Shown: positions 1-8,350 of the stretch, one piece after another
Layout of the letters: the number at the start of each line of letters is the position of its first letter
How positions within the stretch are numbered: position 1 is the stretch's first letter
Source: DASYAE01 sp036501535
GTDB lineage: Bacteria; Actinomycetota; Actinomycetes; Streptomycetales; Catenulisporaceae
Assembly: GCA_036501535.1 (NCBI GenBank)
Contig: DASYAE010000171.1
Location: 1-48,535 of the forward strand
Direction of reading: 5' to 3'
Length of the DNA stretch: 48,535 bases
Notes under the pieces: model-generated
What the model saw: only the letters and a program-made list of their open reading frames with translations
What the model was told of the DNA's origin: nothing
The model's database searches: none
Translations under genes and position numbers: made by a program

Positions 1-91
1 CCGTCAGGGCGCTTCAGGCGCATCCTGTGAGGTGCGCGGAGTGGGCGGGCGTGGCCAGCGTGCTGGGGTTCTGGCCGGCGAGGAGGAATGC

Positions 92-937
92 ATGGAAAGC
101 GCGCCGAGCAGCACGGCGATGTTTGCGGCCGTGTCGCGTGGATTGTTTCGCCTGGAGACGGCGTCGCCGTGGGTGCTGGACGATGTGCTGGCCCTGGTGC
201 TTGTCGGCCCGGTATGGCAGCAGTTGCGAGACCGGTTCGATCCGCTGTTCCCCGGCCCGGTCCGTCGCGAGGCCCGTGCGTTTGTCTGCACTCGCAGCCG
301 GTACGCCGAGGACCGGCTGGCTGCCGGCGCCTTCACGCAGTACGTGATTCTCGGCGCGGGGCTTGACTCGTTCGCGTGGCGGCGGCCGGATCTGCTCGGC
401 TCGCTGACGGTGTTCGAGGTCGATCACCCTGCCTCCCAGGCCTGGAAGCTCGAGCGGGTCAGGGAACTCGGCCTGCCGCTCAGCGCCTCGCAGGTATTCG
501 TGCCGGTTGATTTCGAGGCCGGACCGGTTCAGGGTGTTCTGGGCGCGGCCGGGTTCGACTGGGCGCAGCCGGCGATGTTCTGCTGGACGGGCGTCGCCCC
601 CTATCTGACGGCACAGGCGATCGAGTCGACGTTGCACACGATCGCGGCGGCTGCTCCCGGGTCTGAGGTGGTGTTCTCCTATCGGGCCGAGGACGCTGCG
701 CTCGATGACGCGGGGACGGAATACGCCCGTATCTACACGCCGATCGCGGCTTCTGTCGGCGAGCCTCTTCAGCCTGGCTGGCCGGTATCCGAGATCGAGA
801 GGCTGATCAACCGGTGCGGGCTGAAGGTCGTGGACCACCCCGCACGTGCAGACCTCCAGCAGCGGTACTTCGCCGACCGTACCGATGGCCTACGGCCCTA
901 TACCTTCGAGACCCTGGTGGCCGCGCGGGTCACCTGA
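92..937 (+). CDS. SAM-dependent methyltransferase, leucine carboxyl methyltransferase (LCMT/TIGR00027) type
   Basis: The 281-residue product carries the family signature YVILGAGLDSFAWR, a variant of the SAM-binding glycine loop, followed by an acidic strand EVDHPASQAWK that should hold the ribose hydroxyls. Members of this family methylate carboxyl groups or small molecules, and in actinomycetes many are secondary-metabolite enzymes of unknown substrate. I start at the ATG at 92 because an AGGAGG box lies at 81-86. The reading frame stays open upstream but without a ribosome site. It stands alone, with about 140 bp to the next gene on the opposite strand. The fold assignment is safe; the substrate is unknown. 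Confidence 0.85.
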   Translation: MESAPSSTAMFAAVSRGLFRLETASPWVLDDVLALVLVGPVWQQLRDRFDPLFPGPVRREARAFVCTRSRYAEDRLAAGAFTQYVILGAGLDSFAWRRPDLLGSLTVFEVDHPASQAWKLERVRELGLPLSASQVFVPVDFEAGPVQGVLGAAGFDWAQPAMFCWTGVAPYLTAQAIESTLHTIAAAAPGSEVVFSYRAEDAALDDAGTEYARIYTPIAASVGEPLQPGWPVSEIERLINRCGLKVVDHPARADLQQRYFADRTDGLRPYTFETLVAARVT

Positions 938-1075
938 GCGAGCGCCGGCCACGTCGGCAACTTCACCCCTCCGCGAGGGCTCCGGCTCACCTCTCGATCG
1001 CGCCGAACCACGCCGAAAACCGGGGCCTCGTTCAACTGGTGGGCCTCAGCACGGACGCACAACTGCGCGAATGGG

Positions 1076-1294
1076 TCAGGGGTGCGGAGGGAGAAGTCGC
1101 TCGCTGACGCGGCGCCACCAGTGCCCGCCCATACGGAATACGTCGAAGGCGAGATTTATTGCCCGATCGGCCCAGTCCCGGCCGAGCAGTCGGGACAGCG
1201 CCTCGCCCTCGGTGTCCCTGACCCGATCGGCCAGCAGTCGCAGCCACCGCGCGTCATCACGCCACGCGTCCCGCGACTGCTGCCGTCCGGGCAC
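1076..1294 (-). CDS. small hypothetical protein (72 aa), Arg/Trp-rich
   Basis: A short reading frame with good codon structure, starting at a GTG (1294) about 8 bases behind a GGAGG run. An in-frame GTG at 1303 would abut that run and is less likely. The product is rich in Arg, Asp and Trp (RWLRLLADRV, GRDWADRAINLAFDVFR, GGHWWRR), has no membrane segment or signal peptide and looks helical. It follows the phosphoesterase gene in the same direction after a 76-bp gap, so the two could share a transcript. I recognise no family. The strong ribosome site is the main reason to believe it is real. Confidence 0.5.
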   Translation of the reverse strand: MPGRQQSRDAWRDDARWLRLLADRVRDTEGEALSRLLGRDWADRAINLAFDVFRMGGHWWRRVSERLLPPHP

Positions 1295-1370
1295 CGCTCC
1301 CACCTCCTCTCCTCCGGGGGAGGGTACTGCTTATCAGGCCACTGTGTTAGTGGGGCCGTGCGCGGAACTG

Positions 1371-2258
1371 TCAGGGCATCTGGTTGGGCACCGACGGCAG
1401 GGCGCAGACCAGGCAGGGGCCGCCCAGGAAGACACCGGTGTCCAGGTTGGCGGCGTATCCGTCCGCGTAGACGAGCGGGCCGGTGACCGCGGACGGCTCG
1501 ATGCCGAGCAGCAGGGGGACCGGCGAGTGGCCGTGCACGATCTGCCTGCCGCCGAAGCGGCGCAGGAACTCGCGTGCGCTCTGGCCGTCGTCGGAGGCGA
1601 AGGCGAACCGCTTGGTCATCATGTGGGTGAGCTGGTCGATGCCCTCGAGGTCGTTGCGGGTGACCAGCCGGGCCGCGACCGCCGCGTTGACCTCGGCGAC
1701 CGAGTCGCCGTAGTCCTGATAGCCCAGCGTGTCGGCGTGCACCAGCAGGTGGTCGCCGACCAGCGCCATCGACGGCAGCGCGGCGATCCAGTCCAGGTGC
1801 CGGTCGGTGATCCGGGCCGAGTCCGAGCTCTGGCCGCCGTTGCCGAACCAGCGTTCCCGGAACATCGCGTGCGGGTCCGGCTCGTCGCCCTCGTGCACGA
1901 GCCGCAGCCGCCGTCCGCCCGGCAGGTGCGCGGCCAGGAGCATCAGCTCGTGGTTGCCGAGCAAGCAGGCGACCTCCCCGCCGTCGTCCGCCGACTGTTC
2001 CTGCAGGGACATGATCAGATCGATGACTCCCACGCCGTCCGGCCCGCGGTCGGTCAGGTCGCCGAGGAACCACAGGCGCGAGTTCTCCCCGGTCCAGCGC
2101 TCGCGCTCGTCGATGAATCCGGCCCGGAACAGCGCCTCGCGCAGCGGACCGACACAGCCGTGCACATCGCCCACGGCGCCGACTGTCACCGCGTCATCCG
2201 AATCGACGGAGAAGGGCAGCGGGAGGTCGGCGGTTCCCGAGGCGGACAGGTCAACCAT
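1371..2258 (-). CDS. calcineurin-like metallophosphoesterase (PP1/ApaH-type)
   Basis: All five dimetal phosphoesterase motifs are visible in order: GDVHG (residues 30-34), GDLTDRG (66-72), GNHE (101-104), then HAD and HGHSP. These place two catalytic metals as in serine/threonine and bis-nucleotide phosphatases. At 295 residues it has the usual length. No signal peptide or membrane segment is present, so it is cytoplasmic. Its substrate cannot be told from sequence; ApaH-like or protein phosphatase activity are both possible. The ATG at 2258 has no clear ribosome site, so the true start may lie a little inside, since the first 20 residues precede the domain. Confidence 0.85.
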   Translation of the reverse strand: MVDLSASGTADLPLPFSVDSDDAVTVGAVGDVHGCVGPLREALFRAGFIDERERWTGENSRLWFLGDLTDRGPDGVGVIDLIMSLQEQSADDGGEVACLLGNHELMLLAAHLPGGRRLRLVHEGDEPDPHAMFRERWFGNGGQSSDSARITDRHLDWIAALPSMALVGDHLLVHADTLGYQDYGDSVAEVNAAVAARLVTRNDLEGIDQLTHMMTKRFAFASDDGQSAREFLRRFGGRQIVHGHSPVPLLLGIEPSAVTGPLVYADGYAANLDTGVFLGGPCLVCALPSVPNQMP

Positions 2259-2469
2259 GGAAAGGGAGATTAATGGTCAAGCGCGTCCGTGCGGTATCCC
2301 CCCGCGTGTCGGAGGGCCCGCGGACTCGGGCGAGGCGCGTGCGGACCCCCGGCGGAGCGCCCCGCGAAGCGCCCGCTGAGTCGCAGATGCCTCTTTTCCC
2401 GGCAAACCCGGGGAGCAGTGGGCCAACTCGCGCTACGGTGCTGACGGGTCTTGTTGAAGGAGGCCGCAC

Positions 2470-3264
2470 ATGCCCAGTGGCAAAACCCGCCGCGAGGATG
2501 CGCCGCCGCGCGCAGGGCAGAGTCTGCACGACGAATACGCGGCACGGCACCGCCAGTGGATAGCTCAGCGCCGCCGCGCTGCGGCGCTCTCCGCCACCTG
2601 GTGGGTTCCGGCGTTGGCGGTGCTGTGCTTCATCGTCGGCGAGACGACCCACTTCGGCATGTTCGGCGCGCTGGTCTTCGTGCTCGCCACGGTCGCGGTG
2701 TGCGACGTGATGTTCCGGCGGCCGGATTCGCTCGTGCGGGTGAGGGTTCGGGCGGACGCCGAGCAGGACACCGGCAAGGTGTTGGAAGTCGCCCGGATCC
2801 GCGGCGGCGAGATCGCGCTGCACGACCGGATGTTCGTGGCCGGCAGCGAGGACTCGTTCGAGGTCGAGCACCTGGTCATGTCGGTGCGCGGGGTGTTCCT
2901 GATCGACTCGAAGCAGTGGTCCGGCCGCAAGATCCAGTTCATCGGCGGCGAGCTCTACATCGACCAGATCGACCAGGCCCCGATGTTCAAGGAGTTCGTC
3001 GAGCACGCGCAGGCGATCGGCGCGGCGCTGACCGCGGCCGGCACGCACGACGAGAACGTCGGCGTGGTCACGGTCAACCCGATGCTGGTCGTGCACTCCG
3101 GCACGGTGGTCGGCACGCCGCGCACGCACCACGGTGTGATCATCCTTACCCCGCCGCAGCTGGCCGGGACGCTGCGCGCACCGGCGCACCGGTGGACCAT
3201 CGAGACGGTGCGGCTGATGGCCGAGGCCGCCGAGGTCATGCTGTTGCGCAAGGGCGGCCGGTAG
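2470..3264 (+). CDS. NERD-domain membrane protein
   Basis: A 264-residue protein with a basic N-terminus, two hydrophobic segments (about residues 41-80) and a C-terminal nuclease-related (NERD) domain. The NERD core is visible as a hydrophobic strand followed by GVFLIDSKQWSGRK, matching the D-x-K nuclease-like motif. NERD proteins are widespread in actinomycetes and are suspected to process DNA, but the role is not established. The start is clear: AAGGAGG lies 7 bases before ATG 2470. The next gene downstream has its own promoter. Domain call good, function unknown. Confidence 0.8.
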   Translation: MPSGKTRREDAPPRAGQSLHDEYAARHRQWIAQRRRAAALSATWWVPALAVLCFIVGETTHFGMFGALVFVLATVAVCDVMFRRPDSLVRVRVRADAEQDTGKVLEVARIRGGEIALHDRMFVAGSEDSFEVEHLVMSVRGVFLIDSKQWSGRKIQFIGGELYIDQIDQAPMFKEFVEHAQAIGAALTAAGTHDENVGVVTVNPMLVVHSGTVVGTPRTHHGVIILTPPQLAGTLRAPAHRWTIETVRLMAEAAEVMLLRKGGR

Positions 3265-3266
3265 CG

Positions 3267-3296
3267 GGTCGAAGAGCCGGTCGAAGAGCCGGTCGA
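3267..3296. repeat. 12-bp tandem repeat, 2.5 copies
   Basis: GGTCGAAGAGCC occurs at 3267-3278 and 3279-3290 and begins again at 3291 (GGTCGA). It fills the gap between the NERD gene and the aminotransferase promoter. No function is evident. Confidence 0.7.
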
Positions 3297-3315
3297 TAGG
3301 GGTTGTTCCACGGCC

Positions 3316-3328
3316 TACGCTGTGGGCA
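3316..3328 (+). promoter_or_regulatory. leaderless promoter of the aminotransferase gene
   Basis: A -10 box TACGCT (3316-3321) ends 6 bases before the ATG at 3328 and no Shine-Dalgarno sequence precedes that codon. This spacing puts the transcript start on the A of ATG. The -35 region is not convincing. Confidence 0.5.
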
Positions 3329-4434
3329 TGGCTCAGGTTCACAACGACGAAACATCCGGCGGCGCCGACGCCGCCGGTCCCAGCCTGCGCGCGGCGATCG
3401 CGGGCCTGCCCGCCTACAAGGCCGGGCGCGCCGCGGAGAACACCGGGGGCCCCGCCTTCAAGCTCTCCTCGAACGAGAACCCGTATCCGCCGCTGTCCGG
3501 CGTGCTGGAGCAGGCGATGGCCGAGGCCGGCTCGATGAACCGCTACCCGGACTTCGGATCCTCCGCACTGCTGTTCGAGCTCTCGGCGCAGTTCGGCGTG
3601 CCTGTTGAGCACCTGGCGGTGGGCACCGGCTCGGTCGGCGTCGCGCAGCAGCTGCTGCAGGCCACCGCGGGACCCGGCGACGAGGTGATCTACGCCTGGC
3701 GGTCGTTCGAGGCCTATCCGATCCTGACCCAGATCTCCGGCGCCACCGCCGTCGAGGTGCCGCTGCGGGACGAGCAGCACGACCTGGACGCCATGGCCGC
3801 CGCGATCACCGGCCGCACCCGGCTGATCTTCGTCTGCACGCCGAACAACCCGACCGGCACCGTCGTGCGCCGCGACGAGCTTGAGCGGTTCCTCGACCGG
3901 GTGCCGCGCGACGTGCTGGTAGTCATCGACGAGGCCTACGCCGAGTTCAACCGCGACCCGGAGGCGGTCGGCGGGCTCGACTTCTACCGCGCTCGGCCGA
4001 ACGTGTGCGTGCTGCGCACCTTCTCGAAGGCGTACGGCCTGGCCGGGCTGCGGGTCGGCTTCGCCGTGGCGGGCGCTCCGGTGGCCGCCGCGCTGCGCGC
4101 CACCGCCGTGCCGTTCGGGGTGAACCTGGTCGCCCAGGCCGCCGCGCTCGCCTCGCTGCGCGCCCGCCCGGCGCTCGAGGAGCGGGTGGCCGCCCTGGTC
4201 GCCGAGCGCGGCCGGGTGCTGGACCGGCTGCGCGAGCTGGGCGTCGCGGTGCCGCACACCGAGGCCAACTTCTACTGGCTGCGCCTCGGCGGCCAGACCG
4301 GCAAGTTCGCCGCGGCCTGCGAGGAGGCCGGGGTGACGGTGCGGCCGTTCAACGACGAGGGGGTCCGGGTCACCGTCGGGGAGGCCGAGGCGAACGACAT
4401 CGTCCTCGGCGTCGCCGCGCGGCTTCTCGCCTGA
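3328..4434 (+). CDS. pat: PLP-dependent aromatic amino acid aminotransferase (HisC/Pat family)
   Basis: A 368-residue fold-type I aminotransferase. Substrate-binding KLSSNENPYPP is at 45-55, then NRYPDFG, TPNNPTGT (171-178), DEAYAEF with the PLP-pyridine Asp (201), the Schiff-base lysine in RTFSKAYGLAGLR (K234), and near the end the carboxylate-binding Arg of EGVRVTVG. The spacing and phrases such as AWRSFEAYP match actinobacterial Pat (HisC2) more than true HisC, and no his operon is nearby. It transfers amino groups between aromatic amino acids (or histidinol phosphate) and 2-oxoglutarate. It lies upstream of a 2-oxo acid dehydrogenase operon, which suggests linked amino-acid turnover. ATG 3328 is preferred over GTG 3322 because a -10 box directly precedes it. 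Confidence 0.85.
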   Translation: MAQVHNDETSGGADAAGPSLRAAIAGLPAYKAGRAAENTGGPAFKLSSNENPYPPLSGVLEQAMAEAGSMNRYPDFGSSALLFELSAQFGVPVEHLAVGTGSVGVAQQLLQATAGPGDEVIYAWRSFEAYPILTQISGATAVEVPLRDEQHDLDAMAAAITGRTRLIFVCTPNNPTGTVVRRDELERFLDRVPRDVLVVIDEAYAEFNRDPEAVGGLDFYRARPNVCVLRTFSKAYGLAGLRVGFAVAGAPVAAALRATAVPFGVNLVAQAAALASLRARPALEERVAALVAERGRVLDRLRELGVAVPHTEANFYWLRLGGQTGKFAAACEEAGVTVRPFNDEGVRVTVGEAEANDIVLGVAARLLA

Positions 4435-4563
4435 TCGGAGCACGCCCGACCGGGCGGCCACGATCGCCGACCCTGAGAACACCGCCTGCCATGTCCATAC
4501 GGTGGAACCGATGGGTAACCTGACCTCGTCAAGGCGCCCGGAGATCCCGGGTGGCCGGCTCAG

Positions 4564-4596
4564 GAGGACGCGCCCGCGGAAGACCCCGCGGTCCTC
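4564..4596 (+). terminator. hairpin in the leader of the dehydrogenase operon
   Basis: GAGGA with CCGCGG (4574-4579) pairs with CCGCGG (4586-4591) and TCCTC, with a 5-base bulge on the left arm. It ends about 18 bases before the E1 alpha start. It could terminate the aminotransferase transcript or act as a leader structure; it has no U-run. Confidence 0.35.
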
Positions 4597-4614
4597 TGAC
4601 GACGACTCATAGGA

Positions 4615-5760
4615 GTGACGAAGAACTTGACTACTCGGACCTCGGGGCGCACCCGCCGGGCCTCGCCCTCCGAACCAGAGCCTGAGTTCGTTCAGCTGCT
4701 CACGCCGGAAGGCGAGCGGATCGACCATCCGGACTACCCGCTGGAGGTGTCCGCCGAGCAGGCCCGGTCGCTCTACCGCGACCTGGTGCTGGTGCGCCGG
4801 ATCGACGCGGAGGGCACCGCGCTGCAGCGCCAGGGCGAGCTGGGCCTGTGGGCCTCGCTGCTGGGCCAGGAGGCCGCGCAGATCGGCTCCGGCCGGGCCA
4901 TGCGCGAGACCGACTTCGCCTTCCCGACCTACCGCGAGCACGGCGTGGCCTGGTGCCGCGGCGTCGACCCGGTCAACCTCCTGGGCATGTTCCGCGGCGT
5001 GAACAACGGCGGCTGGGACCCCAGGGAGAAGAACTTCAACCTGTACACCATCGTCATCGGCTCGCAGACCCTGCACGCGGTCGGCTACGCGATGGGCGTG
5101 CAGCGGGACGGCGCGGACGAGGGCGTGATCGCCTACTTCGGCGACGGCGCCTCGTCCCAGGGCGACGTGAACGAGGCCTTCGTGTTCGCCGCCTCGTACA
5201 ACGCGCCGGTGGTGTTCTTCTGCCAGAACAACCAGTGGGCGATCTCGGAGCCGACCGAGCGGCAGAGCCGGGTACCGCTGTACCGGCGGGCGCAGGGCTT
5301 CGGCTTCCCGGGCCTGCGGGTGGACGGCAACGACGTGTTCGCCTGCCTCGCGGTGACCCGCGCGGCCCTGGACTACACGCGCAACGGCAACGGCCCGATG
5401 CTGATCGAGGCCTTCACCTACCGGATGGGCGCGCACACCACCTCCGACGACCCGACCCGGTACCGGGCCAACGACGAGCTGGAGCTGTGGCGGGCCCGCG
5501 ACCCGATCCTGCGGCTGCGCCGGTACATGGACCACGGCGGCCTGGCCGACGAGGAGTTCTACGCCACGGTCGACAAGGAGTCGGACGAGCTGGCCGCGCG
5601 GATCCGGGCGGCCTGCCTGGCCATGCCGGACCCCGACCCGCTCTCCATGTTCGAGTACGTCTACACCGGGCCGCACCACCAGGTGGCGGCCGAGCGCGCG
5701 GCGCTGGCCGACTACCTCGGCGGTTTCGCGGACGCGGAGCACGCGGAGGTGGCCCGATGA
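4615..5760 (+). CDS. 2-oxo acid dehydrogenase E1 component, alpha subunit (BkdA/PdhA type)
   Basis: A thiamine-diphosphate enzyme subunit that decarboxylates a 2-oxo acid and passes the acyl group to the lipoyl arm of E2. The ThDP/Mg motif runs from GDG (176-178) to NN (205-206), and the phosphorylation-loop region YRMGAHTTSDDPTRYR follows. Length (381 aa) is normal. The three-gene order alpha-beta-E2 without E3 and the neighbouring aminotransferase favour branched-chain 2-oxo acids (BkdA), which feed branched fatty-acid starters; pyruvate (PdhA) remains possible. The GTG at 4615 overlaps an AGGAG box, so the real start may be the TTG at 4627, which lies 11 bases after that box. Confidence 0.88.
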   Translation: MTKNLTTRTSGRTRRASPSEPEPEFVQLLTPEGERIDHPDYPLEVSAEQARSLYRDLVLVRRIDAEGTALQRQGELGLWASLLGQEAAQIGSGRAMRETDFAFPTYREHGVAWCRGVDPVNLLGMFRGVNNGGWDPREKNFNLYTIVIGSQTLHAVGYAMGVQRDGADEGVIAYFGDGASSQGDVNEAFVFAASYNAPVVFFCQNNQWAISEPTERQSRVPLYRRAQGFGFPGLRVDGNDVFACLAVTRAALDYTRNGNGPMLIEAFTYRMGAHTTSDDPTRYRANDELELWRARDPILRLRRYMDHGGLADEEFYATVDKESDELAARIRAACLAMPDPDPLSMFEYVYTGPHHQVAAERAALADYLGGFADAEHAEVAR

Positions 5761-6767
5761 GCGCGGCACGCGACGACAGCGCCCGCACGGCCCCGGTGAC
5801 CCTGGCCAAGGCGCTGAACCTGGGCCTGCGCCGGGCCATGGAGGACGATTCCAAGGTCGTCCTGATGGGTGAGGACATCGGCCGGCTCGGCGGGGTCTTC
5901 CGGGTGACCGACGGGCTGCAGAAGGACTTCGGCGAGGCGCGGGTGATCGACACCCCGCTGGCCGAGTCCGGGGTGATCGGCACCGCGGTCGGGCTCGCGC
6001 TGCGCGGGTACCGGCCGGTCTGCGAGATCCAGTTCGACGGCTTCGTGTTCCCGGCCTTCGACCAGATCACCACGCAGGTGGCCAAGCTCTACGCGCGCTC
6101 GCTGGGCAAGGTGCGGATGCCGATGGTCATCCGCATCCCGTACGGCGGCGGCATCGGCGCGGTCGAGCACCACTCGGAGTCGCCCGAGGCGCTGTTCGCG
6201 CACACCGCGGGCCTGCGGATCGTGACCCCGTCGAACCCGGTGGACGGCTACTGGATGATCCAGCAGGCGATCGCCTCGGACGACCCGGTGATCTTCTTCG
6301 AGCCCAAGCGCCGCTACTGGGAGAAGGCGCCGCTGGACGCCTCCGACGATGCCGAGCCGCGGCCGCTGGACCGGGCCGCGGTGGTCCGGCCGGGCACGGA
6401 CCTGACCCTGGCCGCCTACGGGCCGATGGTGCGCACCTGCCTGGACGCGGCGAAGGCCGCGGACGAGGAGGGTCGCTCGATCGAGGTGGTGGACCTGCGC
6501 ACGATCTCGCCGCTGGACGTGGACACCGTCGCCGAGTCGGTGAACCGGACCGGCCGGCTGGTGGTCGTGCACGAGGCGCCGGTCTTCTTCGGCCTCGGCG
6601 CCGAGCTGGCCGCGCAGGTCACCGACCGCTGCTTCTACCGGCTGGAGGCGCCGGTGGGGCGGGTCGGCGGCTTCCACACGCCCTATCCGCCGTCCCGGAT
6701 GGAAGAGGTCTACCTGCCCGACCTGGACCGCGTGCTCGACGCCGTCGACCGCGCCTTCGAACACTGA
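5757..6767 (+). CDS. 2-oxo acid dehydrogenase E1 component, beta subunit (BkdB/PdhB type)
   Basis: A 336-residue transketolase-like subunit that completes the E1 heterotetramer. Visible are MGEDIGRLGGVFRVTDGL, DTPLAESGVIGTAVGLAL, the conserved VEHHSESPEA stretch near the ThDP site, and the C-terminal half with LRTISPLDVDT and VHEAP. Its ATG overlaps the stop of the alpha gene (ATGA), which implies translational coupling and equal subunit amounts. Length and motifs are complete, with nothing odd. Confidence 0.9.
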   Translation: MSAARDDSARTAPVTLAKALNLGLRRAMEDDSKVVLMGEDIGRLGGVFRVTDGLQKDFGEARVIDTPLAESGVIGTAVGLALRGYRPVCEIQFDGFVFPAFDQITTQVAKLYARSLGKVRMPMVIRIPYGGGIGAVEHHSESPEALFAHTAGLRIVTPSNPVDGYWMIQQAIASDDPVIFFEPKRRYWEKAPLDASDDAEPRPLDRAAVVRPGTDLTLAAYGPMVRTCLDAAKAADEEGRSIEVVDLRTISPLDVDTVAESVNRTGRLVVVHEAPVFFGLGAELAAQVTDRCFYRLEAPVGRVGGFHTPYPPSRMEEVYLPDLDRVLDAVDRAFEH

Positions 6768-6782
6768 GCCCGGGAGGCGACG

Positions 6783-8249
6783 ATGGCGATCAGACACTTC
6801 CGGCTCCCGGACGTCGGCGAAGGGCTCACCGAGGCGGAGATCCTCGGCTGGAGCGTGGCGGTCGGCGACACGGTGACGGTCAATCAGGTGCTGGTGGAGA
6901 TCGAGACCGCGAAGGCCGCGGTCGAGCTGCCGTCCCCGTTCGCCGGGACGGTGCGCGAGCTGCTGGTCGAGGCGGGCAGCACGGTGGACGTCGGCACGCC
7001 GATCATCGCGATCGAGACGGCCGACGCCGCCGCGGACGCGGATGGGCCGGAGTCCGACAAGCCGCTGTACGGCGGCTCCAAGGGGCAGGGCGCCCGTCCG
7101 GCGGCGGCTGCGGCCTCCGAGGCTGACGCGCCCTCAGAACCGGCCGCAGCGCCGAAGCGTGAGCCGGTGCTGGTCGGCTACGGCGTGTCGCACGGTTCGA
7201 CCAAGCGGCGGGCGCGGAAGGCGGCTCCGGTCGCGGCGGCCGCGCCGACGACGGCTGCCGCTGCGCCTGCGCCTGTGGCCGCTGCGCCGGTCAAGGCACC
7301 GGCCGCGGCGCCGGTGCCCGAGGCGGCCGCGCCGGTCTCGGTCAAGCCGACCTTCGTGCTGGCCAAGCCGCTGGTCCGGAAGCTGGCCAAGGATCTCGGC
7401 GTCGACCTCGCCGTGATCACCCCGTCCCGCGAGGACGGCGTGATCACCCGCGAGGAGGTCGAGCGGGCCGCGTCCGACGGCGTCGCCGGTGCCGGTGCCG
7501 GTGTCGCGACCGTGGCGCAGCCGCCGAGCCTGCTCGCGGGCGCCGGCGCGCTGCGCGAGACGGCGCGCGTGCCGATCAAGGGCACCCGCAAGGCGACCGC
7601 GGCGGCGATGGTGGCCTCCGCGTTCACCGCGCCGCACGTCACCGAGTTCCTCACGCTCGACGTGACCCGCACGGTGAAACTGGTCGCCCGGCTCAAGGAG
7701 CTGCCGGAGTACGCCGACGTCAGGGTCTCCCCGCTGCTGATCGTCGCCAAGGCGCTGATCGCGGCGGTGGCCAGGCACCCCGAGGTGAACGCTTCGTGGG
7801 ACGAGGCCGCGCAGGAGATCGTGATCCACGGCTCGGTCAACCTGGGCATCGCGGCGGCGACTCCGCGCGGCCTGGTGGTGCCGAACATCAAGGGCGCGGA
7901 GCGCTACGGCCTGCGCGACCTGGCGGCGGCGCTCAGCGGCCTGACGGCCACCGCGCGGGCCGGGAAGACCTCGCTGGAGGACCTGGCCGGCGGCACGATC
8001 ACGATCACCAACGTGGGCGTGTTCGGGGTCGACACCGGCACCCCGATCCTCAACCCGGGCGAGGCCGCGATCCTGGCCTTCGGCGCGATCAAGCAGCAGC
8101 CGTGGGTCCACAAGGGCAAGATCAAGCCGCGCTGGGTGACCACGCTCGGCCTGTCGTTCGACCACCGGCTGGTCGACGGCGAACTCGGCTCGAAGTTCCT
8201 GCGGGACGTCGGCCGGGCGCTCGAGGACCCGGCCACCACGCTGCTCTGA
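6783..8249 (+). CDS. dihydrolipoamide acyltransferase E2 of the 2-oxo acid dehydrogenase complex (BkdC/PdhC type)
   Basis: Three domains are visible in 488 residues: one lipoyl domain (about 1-77) with lipoyl lysine K44 in IETAKAAVELP; Ala/Pro-rich linkers; a peripheral-subunit-binding domain (about 188-225, KPLVRKLAKDLGVDL...VITREEVERA); and a catalytic acyltransferase core with SFDHRLVDG, whose H461 and D465 are catalytic. E2 forms the core of the complex and moves the acyl group from lipoate to CoA. GGGAGG precedes ATG 6783 and the gap to E1 beta is 15 bases, so it is in the same operon. A strong terminator hairpin follows. E3 (lipoamide dehydrogenase) must come from elsewhere. Confidence 0.92.
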   Translation: MAIRHFRLPDVGEGLTEAEILGWSVAVGDTVTVNQVLVEIETAKAAVELPSPFAGTVRELLVEAGSTVDVGTPIIAIETADAAADADGPESDKPLYGGSKGQGARPAAAAASEADAPSEPAAAPKREPVLVGYGVSHGSTKRRARKAAPVAAAAPTTAAAAPAPVAAAPVKAPAAAPVPEAAAPVSVKPTFVLAKPLVRKLAKDLGVDLAVITPSREDGVITREEVERAASDGVAGAGAGVATVAQPPSLLAGAGALRETARVPIKGTRKATAAAMVASAFTAPHVTEFLTLDVTRTVKLVARLKELPEYADVRVSPLLIVAKALIAAVARHPEVNASWDEAAQEIVIHGSVNLGIAAATPRGLVVPNIKGAERYGLRDLAAALSGLTATARAGKTSLEDLAGGTITITNVGVFGVDTGTPILNPGEAAILAFGAIKQQPWVHKGKIKPRWVTTLGLSFDHRLVDGELGSKFLRDVGRALEDPATTLL

Positions 8250-8280
8250 CTCTGACGTAGCGTCAGCAGGCAGATCACGT

Positions 8281-8324
8281 CGAGGGGCGGCAGACCGGAT
8301 GCGTTCCGGCTCTGCCGCCCCTCG
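8281..8324 (+). terminator. strong hairpin terminator after the dehydrogenase operon
   Basis: A perfect 14-bp stem, CGAGGGGCGGCAGA (8281-8294) with TCTGCCGCCCCTCG (8311-8324). Inside it a second 5-bp stem CCGGA/TCCGG stacks on top. The trailing GTCTGTTTG is weakly U-rich. It lies 31 bases after the E2 stop. Confidence 0.8.
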
Positions 8325-8336
8325 GTCTGTTTGCGG

Positions 8337-8350
8337 TACTTTCGAAGACA
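8337..8350 (+). promoter_or_regulatory. leaderless promoter of the nitrilase-family gene
   Basis: TACTTT (8337-8342) ends 7 bases before ATG 8350. No ribosome-binding site precedes the start, so transcription probably begins at the start codon. Confidence 0.5.

Noticed and set aside
2251..5769. Minus-strand open frame of 1172 codons
   Set aside because: It lies opposite the NERD, aminotransferase and E1 alpha genes. The translation is rich in Arg, His, Val and Gly without motifs, a by-product of GC-rich third positions in the real genes.
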